A stretch of DNA of 64,000 nt from Chondrus crispus (Eukaryota > Rhodophyta > Florideophyceae > Gigartinales > Gigartinaceae): positions 248,322 through 312,321 of the forward strand of contig NW_005178692.1 in NCBI RefSeq assembly GCF_000350225.1, given 5' to 3'. The notes below the pieces were generated by a model. That model saw only the letters and a program-made list of their open reading frames with translations, did no database searches and was not told the DNA's origin. Positions 31,370-42,677 of this stretch are shown here, piece after piece; position 1 is the stretch's first letter; each line of letters opens with the position of its first letter. Both the position numbers and the translations under genes were made by a program.

Positions 31370-32261
31370 CGCTGCTTCTCAGCCTATTTACATCCTTGTT
31401 GTTGACAGCACCAACGAATTCCATAGCAGGGGTCCTGACTCGTCATGAATCACCAGACCGGTGAACTGTGTCGACCCGTCTCTGGTCTAATGCCCTGTGC
31501 GTGTATTCACAACGTCATTCAACATCTTCTCCCATTGAAGGACTCCGTAGCTCCCCCTCAGTCCGTGCTTCAGTTTTCAGGTAGTAGCCGTACACAAACT
31601 CCTTCGGTCCCTCGGTACCTGGATCTTCTTCCTACACAACTTCAATCCTCGGCCTGTTTCAAACACGGACCAAAAACTCCTTGCTTCTTGAAAAAAAAGA
31701 AGGTTTCAATTTCCACAACCTCGCAGAGGCCAATATCGGGGGAGAACAACCTCCCAAAAATCGAGCACACCTTTGCACTTGCGAGTCGCCGACCAGACAG
31801 GTCTCTTACGAGCCGTTTGGGCTCTTCACCTTCCGACCCACCGGATTTCATCCCGTTTAATCTTGCCAGTCTGCAGTGCCGGCGTAGAATTTTCTTTCGC
31901 CCTTACAGTGAACATAGAGTGTGCGTCTGTGCTGCCATACTTGTCCCATTCGCAACTGAACTCGAAGGTAATCACTCAAACCCATGATCCTAGGTCCAAG
32001 GCGGCACAGTTTTCGACCGCTTCAATTAGGTGGTGGGGGCATGGCGCCCGGGTGACCTCCCTGATGACGACGTCGAGCAGATTTTAGTCATCGAAGTAAA
32101 CAAAAGAATGGAAAAACAATTCGCCTACCTCGTGCCGTATGTGTCCGCGTGTTGACTCGCGCACTGTACCAATCGGTTCGTACTACTAACCGATCGACGG
32201 TCGCCGCCCGGGGAGCTCGGTGCGAGTTTGCCCGATCATAATTGTTGCTCCAATGTGATTT

Positions 32262-32450
32262 TCACAAGCTACCCCACGTCACTTCGGTACACTTGTCAAG
32301 CTTGCCACAAGGATCCCCCTGAAAGGCGCACTTGTAGCGACGTACGGCCGTCTCGTAAGTCTCATTAGTCCGTGGGTAAATCATAATTTCCCTACATCGC
32401 CCTGCCCTTTCCTGCCTTTGAATGTACAGTCTGGCGTCAAACCGGTGCAT
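32262..32450 (-). pseudogene. Post-pol sense ORF segment (element B)
   Basis: 62 codons with protein-like composition (RFDARLYIQRQERAGRCREI ... YKCAFQGDPCGKLDKCTEV). Four Cys residues are spaced in a way that could suit a metal site or disulfides, but no known motif fits. It is in line with the neighbouring ORFs on the same strand. Confidence 0.35.
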
Positions 32451-32487
32451 ACCGAACTCTACAGGCGATCGCGTGTAGGAGGAATAC

Positions 32488-32946
32488 CTATATGTTTCTT
32501 TGCGGCTGCTGTGACGCAGCGAATGCGGGTGTGCGAGTCCACAAGGACTCGTCCCATCGGATCGGTGTAGTCATTTCAGCGTGCGTATTTCGGGAGGTAC
32601 GCAGTTCCACTTTGTCCTTGTCATGCTTCCTGATAGAGGATTGGACGTGTTCGAATTGCCTCACCTGGGCAAAATTTGCTGGTGAGCAATGTACATGGTG
32701 ATCCTCTTGGGTCGCGGTTCGCAATCTGCGCGACGACTTCGCGTGTGCTCCGAGTCTTGGTTGCGGCGTCTTCGTCGTCGACAACATGTTCCGTCCGCAC
32801 ACCAGAATAACTAGCCCGACCCTCACTCTTTCTTCTGCAACAACAATAACACTGGTCGTGCAGTTCGCGTACTCGGTGGAATGAAATGCCGCGGGGGGGG
32901 GTGGTACTGGCATAAACTTGCACTTGTCGTCAGAGTATCCCCTCAT
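32488..32946 (-). pseudogene. Post-pol sense ORF segment, 152 codons (element B)
   Basis: Open frame MRGYSDDKCKFMPVPPP ... SQQPQRNI. Hydrophilic, no recognised motif. It lies between conserved segments 33045-33254 and 30950-31369 and probably belongs to the same broken ORF. Confidence 0.35.
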
Positions 32947-33044
32947 CTCGCACGTCCGATCAGCGATAGCTTTTCCTTAATTTTTGATAAAAATTCCAAA
33001 TGATATCCTGTGTCCCAGTTTGGCTGCGCAGCGCTCGTCTTTCT

Positions 33045-33254
33045 TCACGATGTGATGTTGAGGTGAACTCGGAGGTATCCTGGAGTGGCATTTTCCCAAA
33101 TCACCTCTGGAGTATCTAGTGGGTCATTTGAGGTCCCGTCCGACGGCAAATATTCGTCCTTCGGACTCACCCCGTAAATCGTGTCACGTTCCTTCATCCT
33201 TGCGAGGTACGTTCCTTCTGCTCCCGTTCCTTGTTCCGACCATGAGCAGAGCAA
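33045..33254 (-). pseudogene. Conserved segment of post-pol sense ORF (element B)
   Basis: 69 codons. TYLARMKERDTIYGVSPKD and GYLRVHLNITS align with 15276-15461 in element A. Conservation in two copies at the same relative place argues for a former protein domain; family not recognised. Confidence 0.5.
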
Positions 33255-33355
33255 GCGACAATTCCCATCATGCTTCTAATATCTCCCCCACGACATTGTC
33301 GCATCTCGCATCATCCACTTCCTCTCGACTCGCCTCGCTCGTGTGCACGAGCACA

Positions 33356-33931
33356 TTAACAGCTTCTTTTCCACACCTTCTCCCTCGATTTGCCGGTAAC
33401 CCGCTCGTCAGTCTGGCTCCGTCCTCCATGCGCCTCCCAAAAGAATGTGCCGTCGTTTTTCCCGGGGAAGGGGGGGTTCACGGACTTATCTAAACCCATA
33501 CACTGCAGTTCCCTCAACTTGTGCCTCATAAAGGCTATATTTGGAGTGCTCGACGCCCTTGGTAGAATAGGCCTTCCCTGGTCGCGAAGACTATGCGAAG
33601 CTTGAATAACTCTCGATAAGACCTCAATAAGGACTGTAGGAAAATTCCCTTGGTACAGTCCAATACAGACGACGTCATCATTACCTGGCATCGATTCAGT
33701 GCACACGACAGCCACGTTGTCTTCCCTCATAGTTCCCTCGTTCGAATTGCCGGGAACAGGTTCACGGCTCTCAGCAGTATTTAGCAAGCTGCCGTCGGTT
33801 GCGTTTCCACATTGTAAGATGTCGTTACTCTCCCCTGAGATTATCCCTTGGGTTTCAATCCATTTCGCACCTGTGACGAGATCTTGCTGGATCTCATCAC
33901 CACCGTACGCGCATTGCTCTTCGCGCTCCAC
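33356..33931 (-). CDS. Post-pol ORF, 191 aa, unknown (element B)
   Basis: The longest open frame after pol in B, on the sense strand, starting about 850 bp downstream of the pol stop. It is acidic in the first half (GDEIQQDLVTGAKWIETQG, NATDGSLLNTAESREPVPG) and basic at the end (GKSREKVWKRSC). No signal peptide, membrane helix or zinc motif is visible. It could be the N-terminal part of the post-pol ORF continued in the segments downstream. Confidence 0.45.
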   Translation of the reverse strand: MEREEQCAYGGDEIQQDLVTGAKWIETQGIISGESNDILQCGNATDGSLLNTAESREPVPGNSNEGTMREDNVAVVCTESMPGNDDVVCIGLYQGNFPTVLIEVLSRVIQASHSLRDQGRPILPRASSTPNIAFMRHKLRELQCMGLDKSVNPPFPGKNDGTFFWEAHGGRSQTDERVTGKSREKVWKRSC

Positions 33932-34782
33932 CTCGCCGCGTCATCGACGTTCCCCTTCCTCGCTGATTACCCCTGTCCTCGCTTCCTTCGGAAGTGTCCT
34001 TGTAGGTTCTTCTGATCGACCCCCGCAGTGCAGGGTCGTCTCCTTGACAACACAAAAATAATAATAACTAAAACAGAACAATAACAAAACAGAAAAGAGG
34101 AAAAGAAAATAAAATAAAGAAACAAAGAAACGACAGAGTTGAAGAGAAATCATGATGGGTAAGTGCTAAGTAGATCGTTCTGGAAAAATAGGACCGGTTC
34201 TGAGTGTCGACGTCGGTCACCGCGGGGTGAATTCGTAGCTGCGTTCTTCTGAGGGTGGTCCCTCTGGACGGGTCTTCGTGCTTGTCGAGCATGGGCAGTG
34301 TGTTAGCAGTGAGTGTGACGATCGGCTTCGTGTGAGGTCGGGTAGGGCTTAACTGCGGGGCGACTTAGAATAGTTACGTCGCCGACTGTGGCAAACGATC
34401 ACCACTTCGCGTGCGTACTGCAGCTGTAGTAATTTTTCCTGCTTTTTGATTATAATTTCACAGCATGGCTGGAATCGATTTCTCACTTGTGTCGCCTGTT
34501 CAGCGGTTTGTTGTCGACACGCATATATATGTATATATTTTTTGATTTCATCATCCCCCACGCGGGCAGACCGTCCGTTCGAAACGTCACTTCTGGTGCG
34601 TACCGTGATGAGGCGTGTGTGTTTTCCGAGAGGCTCAATGCCTCATCCAAGGATACAGTCTCGCTTCTCTGCCTTGCTCTCCTTTCCTTCAAACTCCTTA
34701 TCTGCGAACCTCGTAGATGCGTTCCTTCCTCGAAGTTCTGACCTCTCTGTTGTCTCTAACCTCCTAATTCTATTTACGATGG

Positions 34783-36592
34783 CTATCCCGGTTGTGCGTG
34801 CGACGCTTGCGTGGGTAAGGGCAGCCTTTTCCTTCGGAAATATGTGACTACCGCGCTGCGGGGGATCTGCTCAATAGGTTCCCACGTTGCGTTCTCGATG
34901 GTATACTCATACCACCTCACTTTGAGAATTAATTTCTCCTCGTCGTAGCCGTGGTCCGCGATCTTGTCGATCACATACTCCTGACTCTCGGCTCCTTCTT
35001 CCTGCGTGTCCAACTGTCCTTCCCCCTTCCGAAGATCTTCCAACTCATCCTCTTCTCTGGACTTTCCGAACTCGCGTAGGTCTGGAGGTGTCTCCGCTGT
35101 CGGCGTTTGACTAATTAAGGTATCCTGGTCCCCTGACGTAGGCGCACGGGTGTGAGGACGTTCCTCGTCCTCCATTACCTCTCCTTCTTCGTTTAGCTCC
35201 GGCTCCCGCAGGAACTGTAGCGCTTGACGTAGGCCAGTTATCAGCACATAGTCCATCGGGCTTGAGGCTAACTCCACCCTATCTCGCGATACGCGTTCCT
35301 CCTGATCGCCAATGGCAATGACTACCGTATGTTGATCCGATCTTCTGACCTGATAAGGTCCTGTGGCGACTTGTGCCAGCTTGTGTTTCGGTTCGCTAGC
35401 CGTGCCCTGCTCCTTCCGGAGGAACACGTAGGACCCCGGTGGGATCTCATATTGCGGTTTGCGAAGGCGTGCGTCGAAATTTCGCTTGTACCGGGCTTGT
35501 TCCTTCCGCAAACTCCTATCGGCGCTTCGATTAGGCTCTCCAACCACGACTGCCATTTCAGGTAGTATGCTCGTGACGAGCTAAAGTTCTCCAAAGTTGG
35601 CTGCGCTTGTAACGCAATGCTTCTCGGCGCCCGAGCTAACACCCGATCGAAGGGCGCAATGTTCGTAGTTCGATGAACTTGCGTGTTGTAGGCTAACGTC
35701 ACAGCGTCGCTAAGTAGGTCCCAGTCCTTGGGATGTTCTCCAACATATTTTTGCAACGCGGAAGTGCGGTTAAACCTCTCAACTTGGCCGTTGGCTTGCG
35801 GGTGGTACGTAGTCGTGAACACATTGCGTATGCCGAGAATTCGGCAGACGTTCTGAAAGAACCGGACCATGAACTGTTTTCCATTGCCGGACAGCAGCTT
35901 GACCGGCGGTCCGTACACGAATACCCAATGGTGAACGAAGGCTTGTGCGATGTGCGCTGCTGATATCTTCTTCAACAGTACGGTTCGTACCAGTTTCGAG
36001 TATCGATCGCTGATCACGAGAATGTACCGATTTCCTCGTTTAGTTGTAATTAGCTCGCCGAGGATGTCGATGGCGACAAACTCCAGCGGAGCTGTGGCGT
36101 GAACAGCCTCATTTCCTTCGTGTTTCTTCTTAAATTCACCCTTTCCCGCGCACATGCCGCGCAATTCTTCGCGACTGCGTAGCAGTCTAGGGCCATCGTA
36201 GGCCAATAAAAATAACTTCTCGCTGTCTTGTAAAATTTCCTGCCTCCCAGGTGTCCTGCCAATTTTGCGTAATGGCTTAACCCTAGGACGCGGTCCCTTA
36301 ACGATTGTGGTATCACCACTTGCACAAACTCCGCCGCGGTACGGCATAGAGTTCCTTCGAGTTCCTGGGTCTCCATGCCGAACGTTCTCACCTTTCCGGC
36401 GTCCATTTCTTCCTTGATGCCGTTGCAGAAGGGGTCGACGGCTTGCTCGCGAATGAGCTCCTCCGGAGTGACAGCTTGGAATTGATCGAGGCGATCAGGG
36501 GCGGTCCCCCCGTCAAGAGAGAGGATGTCGTCTAACGCGTCAAACTGTCCTCGTTCTCCACTGTACCCTCGGCCGGTTCGGCCATAAAGCAT
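34783..36592 (-). pseudogene. Integrase and chromodomain of element B
   Basis: The zinc domain is intact (LSHYAKLAGHLGGRKFY, then CAACAR). The catalytic core is full length: FVAIDILGEL (first Asp), YGPPVKLLSGNGKQF where the second catalytic Asp should stand but Gly is encoded, and YHPQANGQVERFNR with the Glu. A one-base loss near 36095 and another slip near 35540 break the frame. The last ORF (34783-35556) holds the integrase C-terminal domain (GPYQVRRSDQHTVVI) and a chromodomain (EYVIDKIADHGYDEEKLILK ... TWEPIEQIP). It shows what element A lost in its deletion. Confidence 0.9.
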
Positions 36593-38990
36593 GGGATTTC
36601 GTCGTCGATTTCTTCGACGGTTTCTCCTGCGGTCCGTAATCTTGACAGGGCATCAGCTTGACTATTGGCCTTGCCCTTCTTGTACTTGATTTCGAAACCA
36701 AATTCCGGGAGGCGGAGCCTCCATCGGATTATTCTCTCGCTGGGGTCGGTTACGTTCACCAACCACCTCAATGAGGCATGGTCGGTATGCACAATGAAGT
36801 GCTCGCCATATAAATATGGTCTTAAAGTCTGTACGGCCCAAATTACCGCTAGACACTCTTTTTCTGATACGGAGTAGTTTCTCTCGGCTGCGGCTAACGT
36901 TCTTGAAAACAACCCGATGGGTTTACGTTGCGCATCTGGATGTGTCTGAAATAATGCAGCGCCGATTTGATAGGCGCTTGCATCGGTATCTACCGAGTAG
37001 GGTAGGTCCTTCTTCGGCAGCGCCAACACCGGCGGTGCCAAGATGGCGTCCTTGAGGTTATGAAAAGCTTTTTCGCACAGTTCGTCGAATCCTTCCAACT
37101 GGACTGGTTGTCCCTTCTTCAACAGTTGATTGAGCGGATGCGCGATTTTCGCGTAATGTGGGACAAACCTGCGGTAGACATTGCAGAGTACCAAGAAGCT
37201 TCTGAGCTGGGTCTGCGTTCGAGGGTACCGCACTGGTTCCAACGCGGCGGTTCGTGCGACATCAACCTCCAACGTACCTGTCCAAACGACATGGCCCAGG
37301 TACTTGATCTTTTCGACAAAAAATTCGCACTTCCGAAGCTTGAGCTTCACACCTGCCTTCTCCAATACAGAAAGTATTTCATCCACGTGCACGATGTGCT
37401 CCTCCCACGACTTGCTAAAAATTATTATGTCATGCAGATACACCAAACAGCATTTCCAACGGAACGGAGAGAGAAGGATATCCATTGCTCTCTGGAACGT
37501 CGCTGGCGCGTTAGTTAGCCCGAAGGGAATTCTTGAGAAGCGATACAGACCTGAGTGACACGAAAATGCGGTCTTGTCGCGGTCGCACTCAGGGATAGGA
37601 ATCTGCCAATATCCCGAGATCGCGTCCAACGCGGAGAAAACCTTGGTGTCACCAAGCGAGTCCAGACACTCATCCATGCGCGGTAAATGGTACGTGTCCT
37701 TTACCGTTACCGCATTTAACCTGCGATTGTCTACGCATAAGCGCATCGATCCGTCCGGCTTCGGGACTAATAAAACGGGCGACGCCCATTCTGACTGCGC
37801 CGGTTCGATGACTCCTGCTTCTAACATCTTCTGTACTTCTGCGTCCTCGACCTTCCGAGCCTTTGGACTGGCTCGGTAGGGAGCTTGTGCAATTGGCCTT
37901 GTGTCCGGGGCCAGTTCAATCCGGTGGACCGTGGTGTTGATATCACCAAGGGTCCCATCCCACATGCGGGAATATTTTTTCAACATCCGACGGAATATTT
38001 CGCGCAGCCGGTCCGGCACGTGGCTCAGGTCGAGTTCCTCCACGTCCGGCGGGGGAGGCTCAATCCGCCGCTCCGGCTTCGTAGTTGCCGTCGCGGAGAG
38101 CCTTTCCTCCCGTTCTCCTTGCTGGTCCTCGCGATCTTGTTCCGACGGTTCGCACCTTCTCTCGCCCGTAGGCGGCGGGGGGGACTTAGTAAATTTTTCC
38201 TCGTCCCTTTCTTGAATTCCGAGTACCTCACCAATGGTGGAAGTGCTCTTGAATACGGCCCTCGGGTGCGGTAGTAGTTCCGCCACCACTTGGCCTTTTT
38301 GAACCCTAAAATTCGCTACAAGCAATCTAAAAGGTTTGTCAGGCTCAACCTGAACTACACTGTTGGTGCTTACTAGTCCGTGCTTGTCGTATAGGGGTGC
38401 GTAGGGTTGAACGACGACCAAGCCAGTCCTCTTCGAGGTGCATTCGATTACGTGTTGCGTCCCTGGGTCAATGGTCGTGGCTCTTGCCACCTTCACCCTC
38501 GGGGAAACTCGCTCCCCTTTTGCATCAGTTTCGCCCTCTCCGGAGACCACATGCTTCTTCTATTTTCTCGCCGAGGACCGCCTTAAGGTCGGAACCTCCG
38601 AGAAACCCGCCAACTCAACTGTCCTCTTCCGTGGGTAGATAGCCTCCACGAACCTATCGCAATAGTCCGCTCCTAGAATCAGCGGTACCGCGAGCTTCTC
38701 GCACACAATAAATTCGGCCGCAGCCACAAATCGTCCAAGTCTCACGGGCATCTTGATGGTTCCGAGAGTCTGGAGTGGCCTGTTGTTCGCGTCGCCAATG
38801 TCTTGGGTCGGTCCGTAGGACACTAGAGATTCCATTCCAGCCGGGAGTTCCGATTTTCGCACAAGGTTTGGTCCCGCGCCGGTGTCTCATACAGACAACA
38901 CCCGGCTCATCAATCCGACTGTTGGTCTAATGTCCGCGTAAACTTTGTGGTTTTTTCGCGCAAGAACCAAAATCTTCTCGGGACACTCCC
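36532..38990 (-). pseudogene. Protease, reverse transcriptase and RNase H of element B
   Basis: Protease: the triplet before the catalytic DTGAG is TGA (near 38888), where element A has Leu. The block LILGADYCDRFVEAIYPRK follows, then a second stop (TAG near 38559; A has Gly). The RT-RNase H ORF (38550-36532, 672 codons) is open. It includes SPVLLVPKPDGSMRLCVDNR, FGLTNAPATFQRAMDIL and CLVYLHDIIIFSK: the YLDD box reads YLHD, so the first catalytic Asp is His. RNase H motifs are present (DTDASAYQIGAALF, HTDHASLRWL, NSQADALSRL). A frameshift near 36540 separates it from the integrase. Confidence 0.9.
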
Positions 38991-39050
38991 TTCGCTTAAC
39001 CCTGTACCAGGGTCTTCGAACTTCTTCCAGCGGATGATCTTGGGCTCGGC

Positions 39051-40200
39051 TCAAATTTTTCTTGACTTTGGCTGGCCCTTTGGGCTTGGCTTATCCACCA
39101 ATCCAACAACGTCCTCATCGGGGCCTGATTTTTCCCTTGGAGACGGTGAACGGGGCTGAGCCCCGGGCACAGTACGTCGACCCTGTGCCTCTCGCGACTC
39201 ATGCGAGATTCCCCTCTCTACTTTTCCTGCCGCTGCCGGTTCCTTCTCACGTCCGACGACGCGGGCCCCGCGGCGGGCCCTCTGAAGGGTTGGTCCGGCC
39301 TCGGCGTTGAAGCACTCGGCGTGCCCGCCGTCTGTGAATCGAACCAATTCTTGACCTTCAGATAACTCGTCGATGGTATCCCTAACCTTTCCGTCGGAGA
39401 CAACGCCTCATAATTTCCCAAAACTCGGTGCATTTCCCGGAGGGAAAGAATGCACGTTGGCGCGGCGTACCCCTTTTCGTAGCAATGATAGCACACCCAC
39501 CAGTCCGTGCTTCTTGACGGGATATTGCGGCCTAGGTCCTCCACGGGCCGGCGGCCTTCCTTGATGTTGCCGCCTTCTCATCCAGCCTGGCCTTCGGAAC
39601 TTTGTACCCTTGTCTTCCATCGGAATGCGCGGCGCCGGCGTGTGGCCGCGCCCCCAAAACATCATCACGGGATCCGTGGGCTCTGAAAACGACTCCGTCG
39701 TGTATGTGGGCGTCGGTAAAGTTGACGACCCGCTTGGCCCGTAGTCCTCGTGTCCGTAGCCCTCCGATGGCTCAATAAAATTGCCTTCGGCTACCAATGC
39801 TCCAGCATAATGATTTTCGCTGCTTCCGTGCGCATCGCGTTCATCTGACGCGGAGATTGACTCGGCTAAGTGGACGGCGACGTGACCTTTACGACCAGGA
39901 TAAGAAGCCCTCGGCTTCTTCCCCGCCATGAACGTCGACGGCGTCTGAATCGTGACCTTCTTGGTGTCTTGTCCTTGGCGGGGCTCGCCGAGCCATGCGC
40001 CTTCGCGTAATTAACTAGTCTCAAAAACGAAACGTGCCGATTATCTTGTCGGTATTCAGATGCCATTGGCTTGATACTCGAATCGAGTCCTTCAATAGAC
40101 ATCGTCATTTGTTCTTCCATCGAATATACGTTTCCACATCGATTGCTCGCGTCCGTCAGACGGATATAAAATTACATCTCGTCTTCAGACGGTAGCTGTT
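39051..40200 (-). pseudogene. Gag of element B, C-terminal part with altered zinc knuckle
   Basis: Continuation of gag after an in-frame stop near 40168 (ATG TAA where A has GAA). It contains MEEQMTMSIEGLDSSIKPM and a knuckle CYHCYEKGYAAPTC near 39470-39495 in which the His of CCHC is Tyr. Frames 39866-40120, 39408-39929 and 39218-39544 overlap through small indels. Element A keeps the canonical His. Confidence 0.8.
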
Positions 40201-40204
40201 GTAC

Positions 40205-41506
40205 TTATTGCAATGCGAGCACCGCTTGACGGATCGCCTCGTCGGTTGCAAAACTCCTCAACAACCACTGTACGGCCTCCGGCCAAACGGACACCTTTCC
40301 GTGATGGGACCCGGCCGTCTGAGACACCGAAGTGTACTGTCTCAAGGCGATGCCGCTTGGAAATTTGTGCAACAAGCGGATCGCTTGCCCCTCGTTCATT
40401 TCTTGAGTATCAAACTCTTGAACTAATTTTGCCAAAAAATCCAACACAAGGACCCCGTACTCACCTGTGAACGTGTTGTCCTTCTTCACCTTAGGCGGAA
40501 TATCTCTCCTGATGTTTCCCACGGCGGTCCGCTGGGAACTTGACAAATATGTCTGCGGGTTCCGCAAGCGGTACGTTCGGTACGAAAGTAATTTCTTGAA
40601 GAGGTAGTTGGTCGGATTCAGCTCCTCCAACTCCTCCCATCGCGGCCCGCGTCGCGTTGCGACGTCCTCTGGCTCAGCGTCCTTGTCTCTCCGCGAGGCG
40701 GACGAAGTGATCCCGCCCCGTCTGGAGGTAATTTTCTTGCCCTGCGAAATTCCTTTTCCTTCCTGTGAACGATGTTCGGAATCGCTGGCATGGTTCGACG
40801 AACCGTCGTCACCATCTTGGGAAAGCCCATTCGACTCGGCCGTTGAGTCTTGGCCCTCCGGCTCGTCACTACAGTGACTCTCGCTCCGGCGTCGCAGATT
40901 CTTCTTCGAAGTCTTCGACTTGGAACTCTGCTGTACAGCGGCCTTGTCCTTCTTCGATCGACGGTCGCCTTCTCGACCCGTTGGGAGCGGCTCTTGCCCG
41001 GCGACCTGTTCAAGGTCCTCGAGACGATGAGCGGCGCGGTCAAACCTGTCGTCGATACTGCTTCTAAATTTACCCAAGGACTCCAAAGCTTGATTCGCGT
41101 CGCGCCTTGCGTCCTTGACTGAAATTTTCAACGAAGCTAGGACCTCCGGCTCCGGACCGTCGGTCGCATCACCTCGCTCCTTCTCGACGAGATCCACTCG
41201 AGCCGATAGCTCTCCTAAAACGGTGTGGAACTCGGATGCTTGCAACTCCAGTTGCTTTCCGACGAGGGCTAATTCAGCCTCGAGATTTTTCGTCATCTCT
41301 TGGCGAATTTCCTCTCTCATCTTCTGGAACCTGTAAGATAGGTTATCCTTGTCGGCTTCAATCCCCGTCGGGATTTCTTGGCCTTCGGGAGCCGTGGCCG
41401 TATTGGCCTCGCTTCGGGTGCGAGGACCTCGCGGGATCCTCGACTCCCTTGCCGATTCGCTCCTACTCGCCCCGGGACCGGCGTCCCCGGGTGCGCTTGT
41501 CGACAT
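40205..41506 (-). CDS. Gag of element B, N-terminal 433 aa
   Basis: Open from the ATG at 41506 (MSTSAPGDAGPGASRSE), 164 bases after the LTR. It has a coiled-coil-like region (YRFQKMREEIRQEMTKNLEAE), a second helical stretch (LKISVKDARRDANQALESLG), a Lys/Arg/Ser-rich linker (about 40870-40950) and a capsid-like region (NPTNYLFKKLLSYRTYRL, EAVQWLLRSFATDEAIRQA). It ends ALQ then TAA where A reads on as REVQQLPSED. The start is fixed by the equal ATG in A. Confidence 0.8.
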   Translation of the reverse strand: MSTSAPGDAGPGASRSESARESRIPRGPRTRSEANTATAPEGQEIPTGIEADKDNLSYRFQKMREEIRQEMTKNLEAELALVGKQLELQASEFHTVLGELSARVDLVEKERGDATDGPEPEVLASLKISVKDARRDANQALESLGKFRSSIDDRFDRAAHRLEDLEQVAGQEPLPTGREGDRRSKKDKAAVQQSSKSKTSKKNLRRRSESHCSDEPEGQDSTAESNGLSQDGDDGSSNHASDSEHRSQEGKGISQGKKITSRRGGITSSASRRDKDAEPEDVATRRGPRWEELEELNPTNYLFKKLLSYRTYRLRNPQTYLSSSQRTAVGNIRRDIPPKVKKDNTFTGEYGVLVLDFLAKLVQEFDTQEMNEGQAIRLLHKFPSGIALRQYTSVSQTAGSHHGKVSVWPEAVQWLLRSFATDEAIRQAVLALQ

Positions 41507-41573
41507 CGCTCGTACGAGCGAACCTACACAAAAAAGTTACAAACAAAAAATAAAAAAAGAGACTCCGTTACCC

Positions 41574-41679
41574 AGACCACTTTTGTAGTGCAACTCCAGA
41601 CCGAGGCTGTCGTCGACACAATTCTGGGTCGGGTTTGCTGTAGACAATTCTAGGTCGGGAGACCACTTTTGTAGTGCAA
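41574..41679 (-). promoter_or_regulatory. tRNA primer-binding site of B, duplicated junction
   Basis: Minus strand TGGTCTCCCGACCTAGAATT (41646-41665), four bases from the LTR. As in A, the LTR-end/PBS-start 20-mer is present twice (41660-41679 and 41574-41593), 86 bp apart, so the duplication is a family trait and not a recent accident. Confidence 0.8.
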
Positions 41680-42672
41680 TGTGCCTGGCAGGCCGCGAAC
41701 ACAGTCCGACGGTCAAACAAAAAGAAGAAAAACAACAACAGCAACAACCACTGCTGATGGCACGCGCTACGGAGCGTTCGAGACTCCCTTTACGCTTGTG
41801 TGGGCTTGCGGCCCACGGTAGCTCAACTCCGACGGGGGGTAAGGAAAGATGCCCGGCCCGGGAGGATAATGGTGGTAGAGACTTGTGAAGACTTGAGTGC
41901 TCGGCGAGTGCGGGTTGGGCTTGTCTACGAGGATGTAACCGCGGTTAGCTGGGTTGTAAGGCCAATGCTCGACGAGCGTCTTCAGCACCTTGGGTGTAAT
42001 TCAAGGTCTTCGACGGGGGCTTGTTCAGCACTACCCGACGGGATCGTAACCGTGTAGCAACGCTACTACCGACGTGTTGCCCGATGGCTAAAAACACCCT
42101 CACCAGCGCGATCGCGATCGCGGTAGGCGGTACCAACTCTGTCTTATACAGTAAGACCTTCGACAGAGGCGTCGTTACAATAGCCTTCCTACGGAACTTG
42201 AAACAGTAGCAGCGTTACACGACGTGTTGCCCGATGGCTAAAACCACTACACCGGATCGGTCGCAACCGACTCCGATGGAACCAACACAAGTAAGGGAAA
42301 ATAGATGTAGAGATAGAAAAGGATAGGGAAATAAAGGAAAAAGGAAAGAGAACCCCGAGCGCTGAAGGATGATGTAGGCTTAGGTAAAAGGGAGCGTCTT
42401 GGTAGAGACGGACTTCGACCTAGGCGACATTCAACTCGGGTTGTCTTTATTGACTTGGTCGGACAAAGGGCTAAGTTATATAGAGCCCCGCCGGGGCGAG
42501 TACAGTAGCTCCCGGCTCTAGATTCTAGATCTAATTAGTAACTAAATTAAATAATTAAAATAATCGTGGGCTTCGTCGCACACGTGTGTCCCCCAAACCC
42601 GGACTACAGTATCCAATTTTTTTCCTTTTTCACTTCTTTTCACCCCCCTTTTTAGGTGCCTATTGCACTACA
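41670..42672 (-). repeat. 5' LTR of element B
   Basis: 1003 bp, plus-strand edges TGTAGTGCAATGTGCC and CTATTGCACTACA, with the same internal repeats as the other LTRs. It is followed by GTCTT (42673-42677). Confidence 0.9.
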
Positions 42673-42677
42673 GTCTT

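Larger units (their letters stand above)
29613..34782 (-). other. Post-pol region of element B
   Basis: 5.2 kb between the chromodomain stop and the polypurine tract. It carries a string of sense-strand ORFs from 33931 to 30950 (listed separately) that may once have been a single ORF of roughly 1000 codons. The last 1.2 kb before the LTR, where Z and A have the antisense ORF, shows no convincing antisense homologue here. Simple-sequence stretches occur near 34060-34140 (A-rich) and 34520-34545 (TA-rich). Confidence 0.65.
28585..42672 (-). mobile_element. Element B: complete 14,088-bp Ty3/gypsy chromovirus
   Basis: Full length on the minus strand: 5' LTR 41670-42672, primer site, gag 41506 to about 39050, pol about 38990-34783, post-pol region, polypurine tract, 3' LTR 28585-29598. 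The TSD GTCTT is at 28580-28584 and 42673-42677. It lies in gag of element C. Gag and RT-RNase H are long open frames, but key residues in three enzymes are lost, so it is a dead copy unless helped in trans. Confidence 0.93.
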
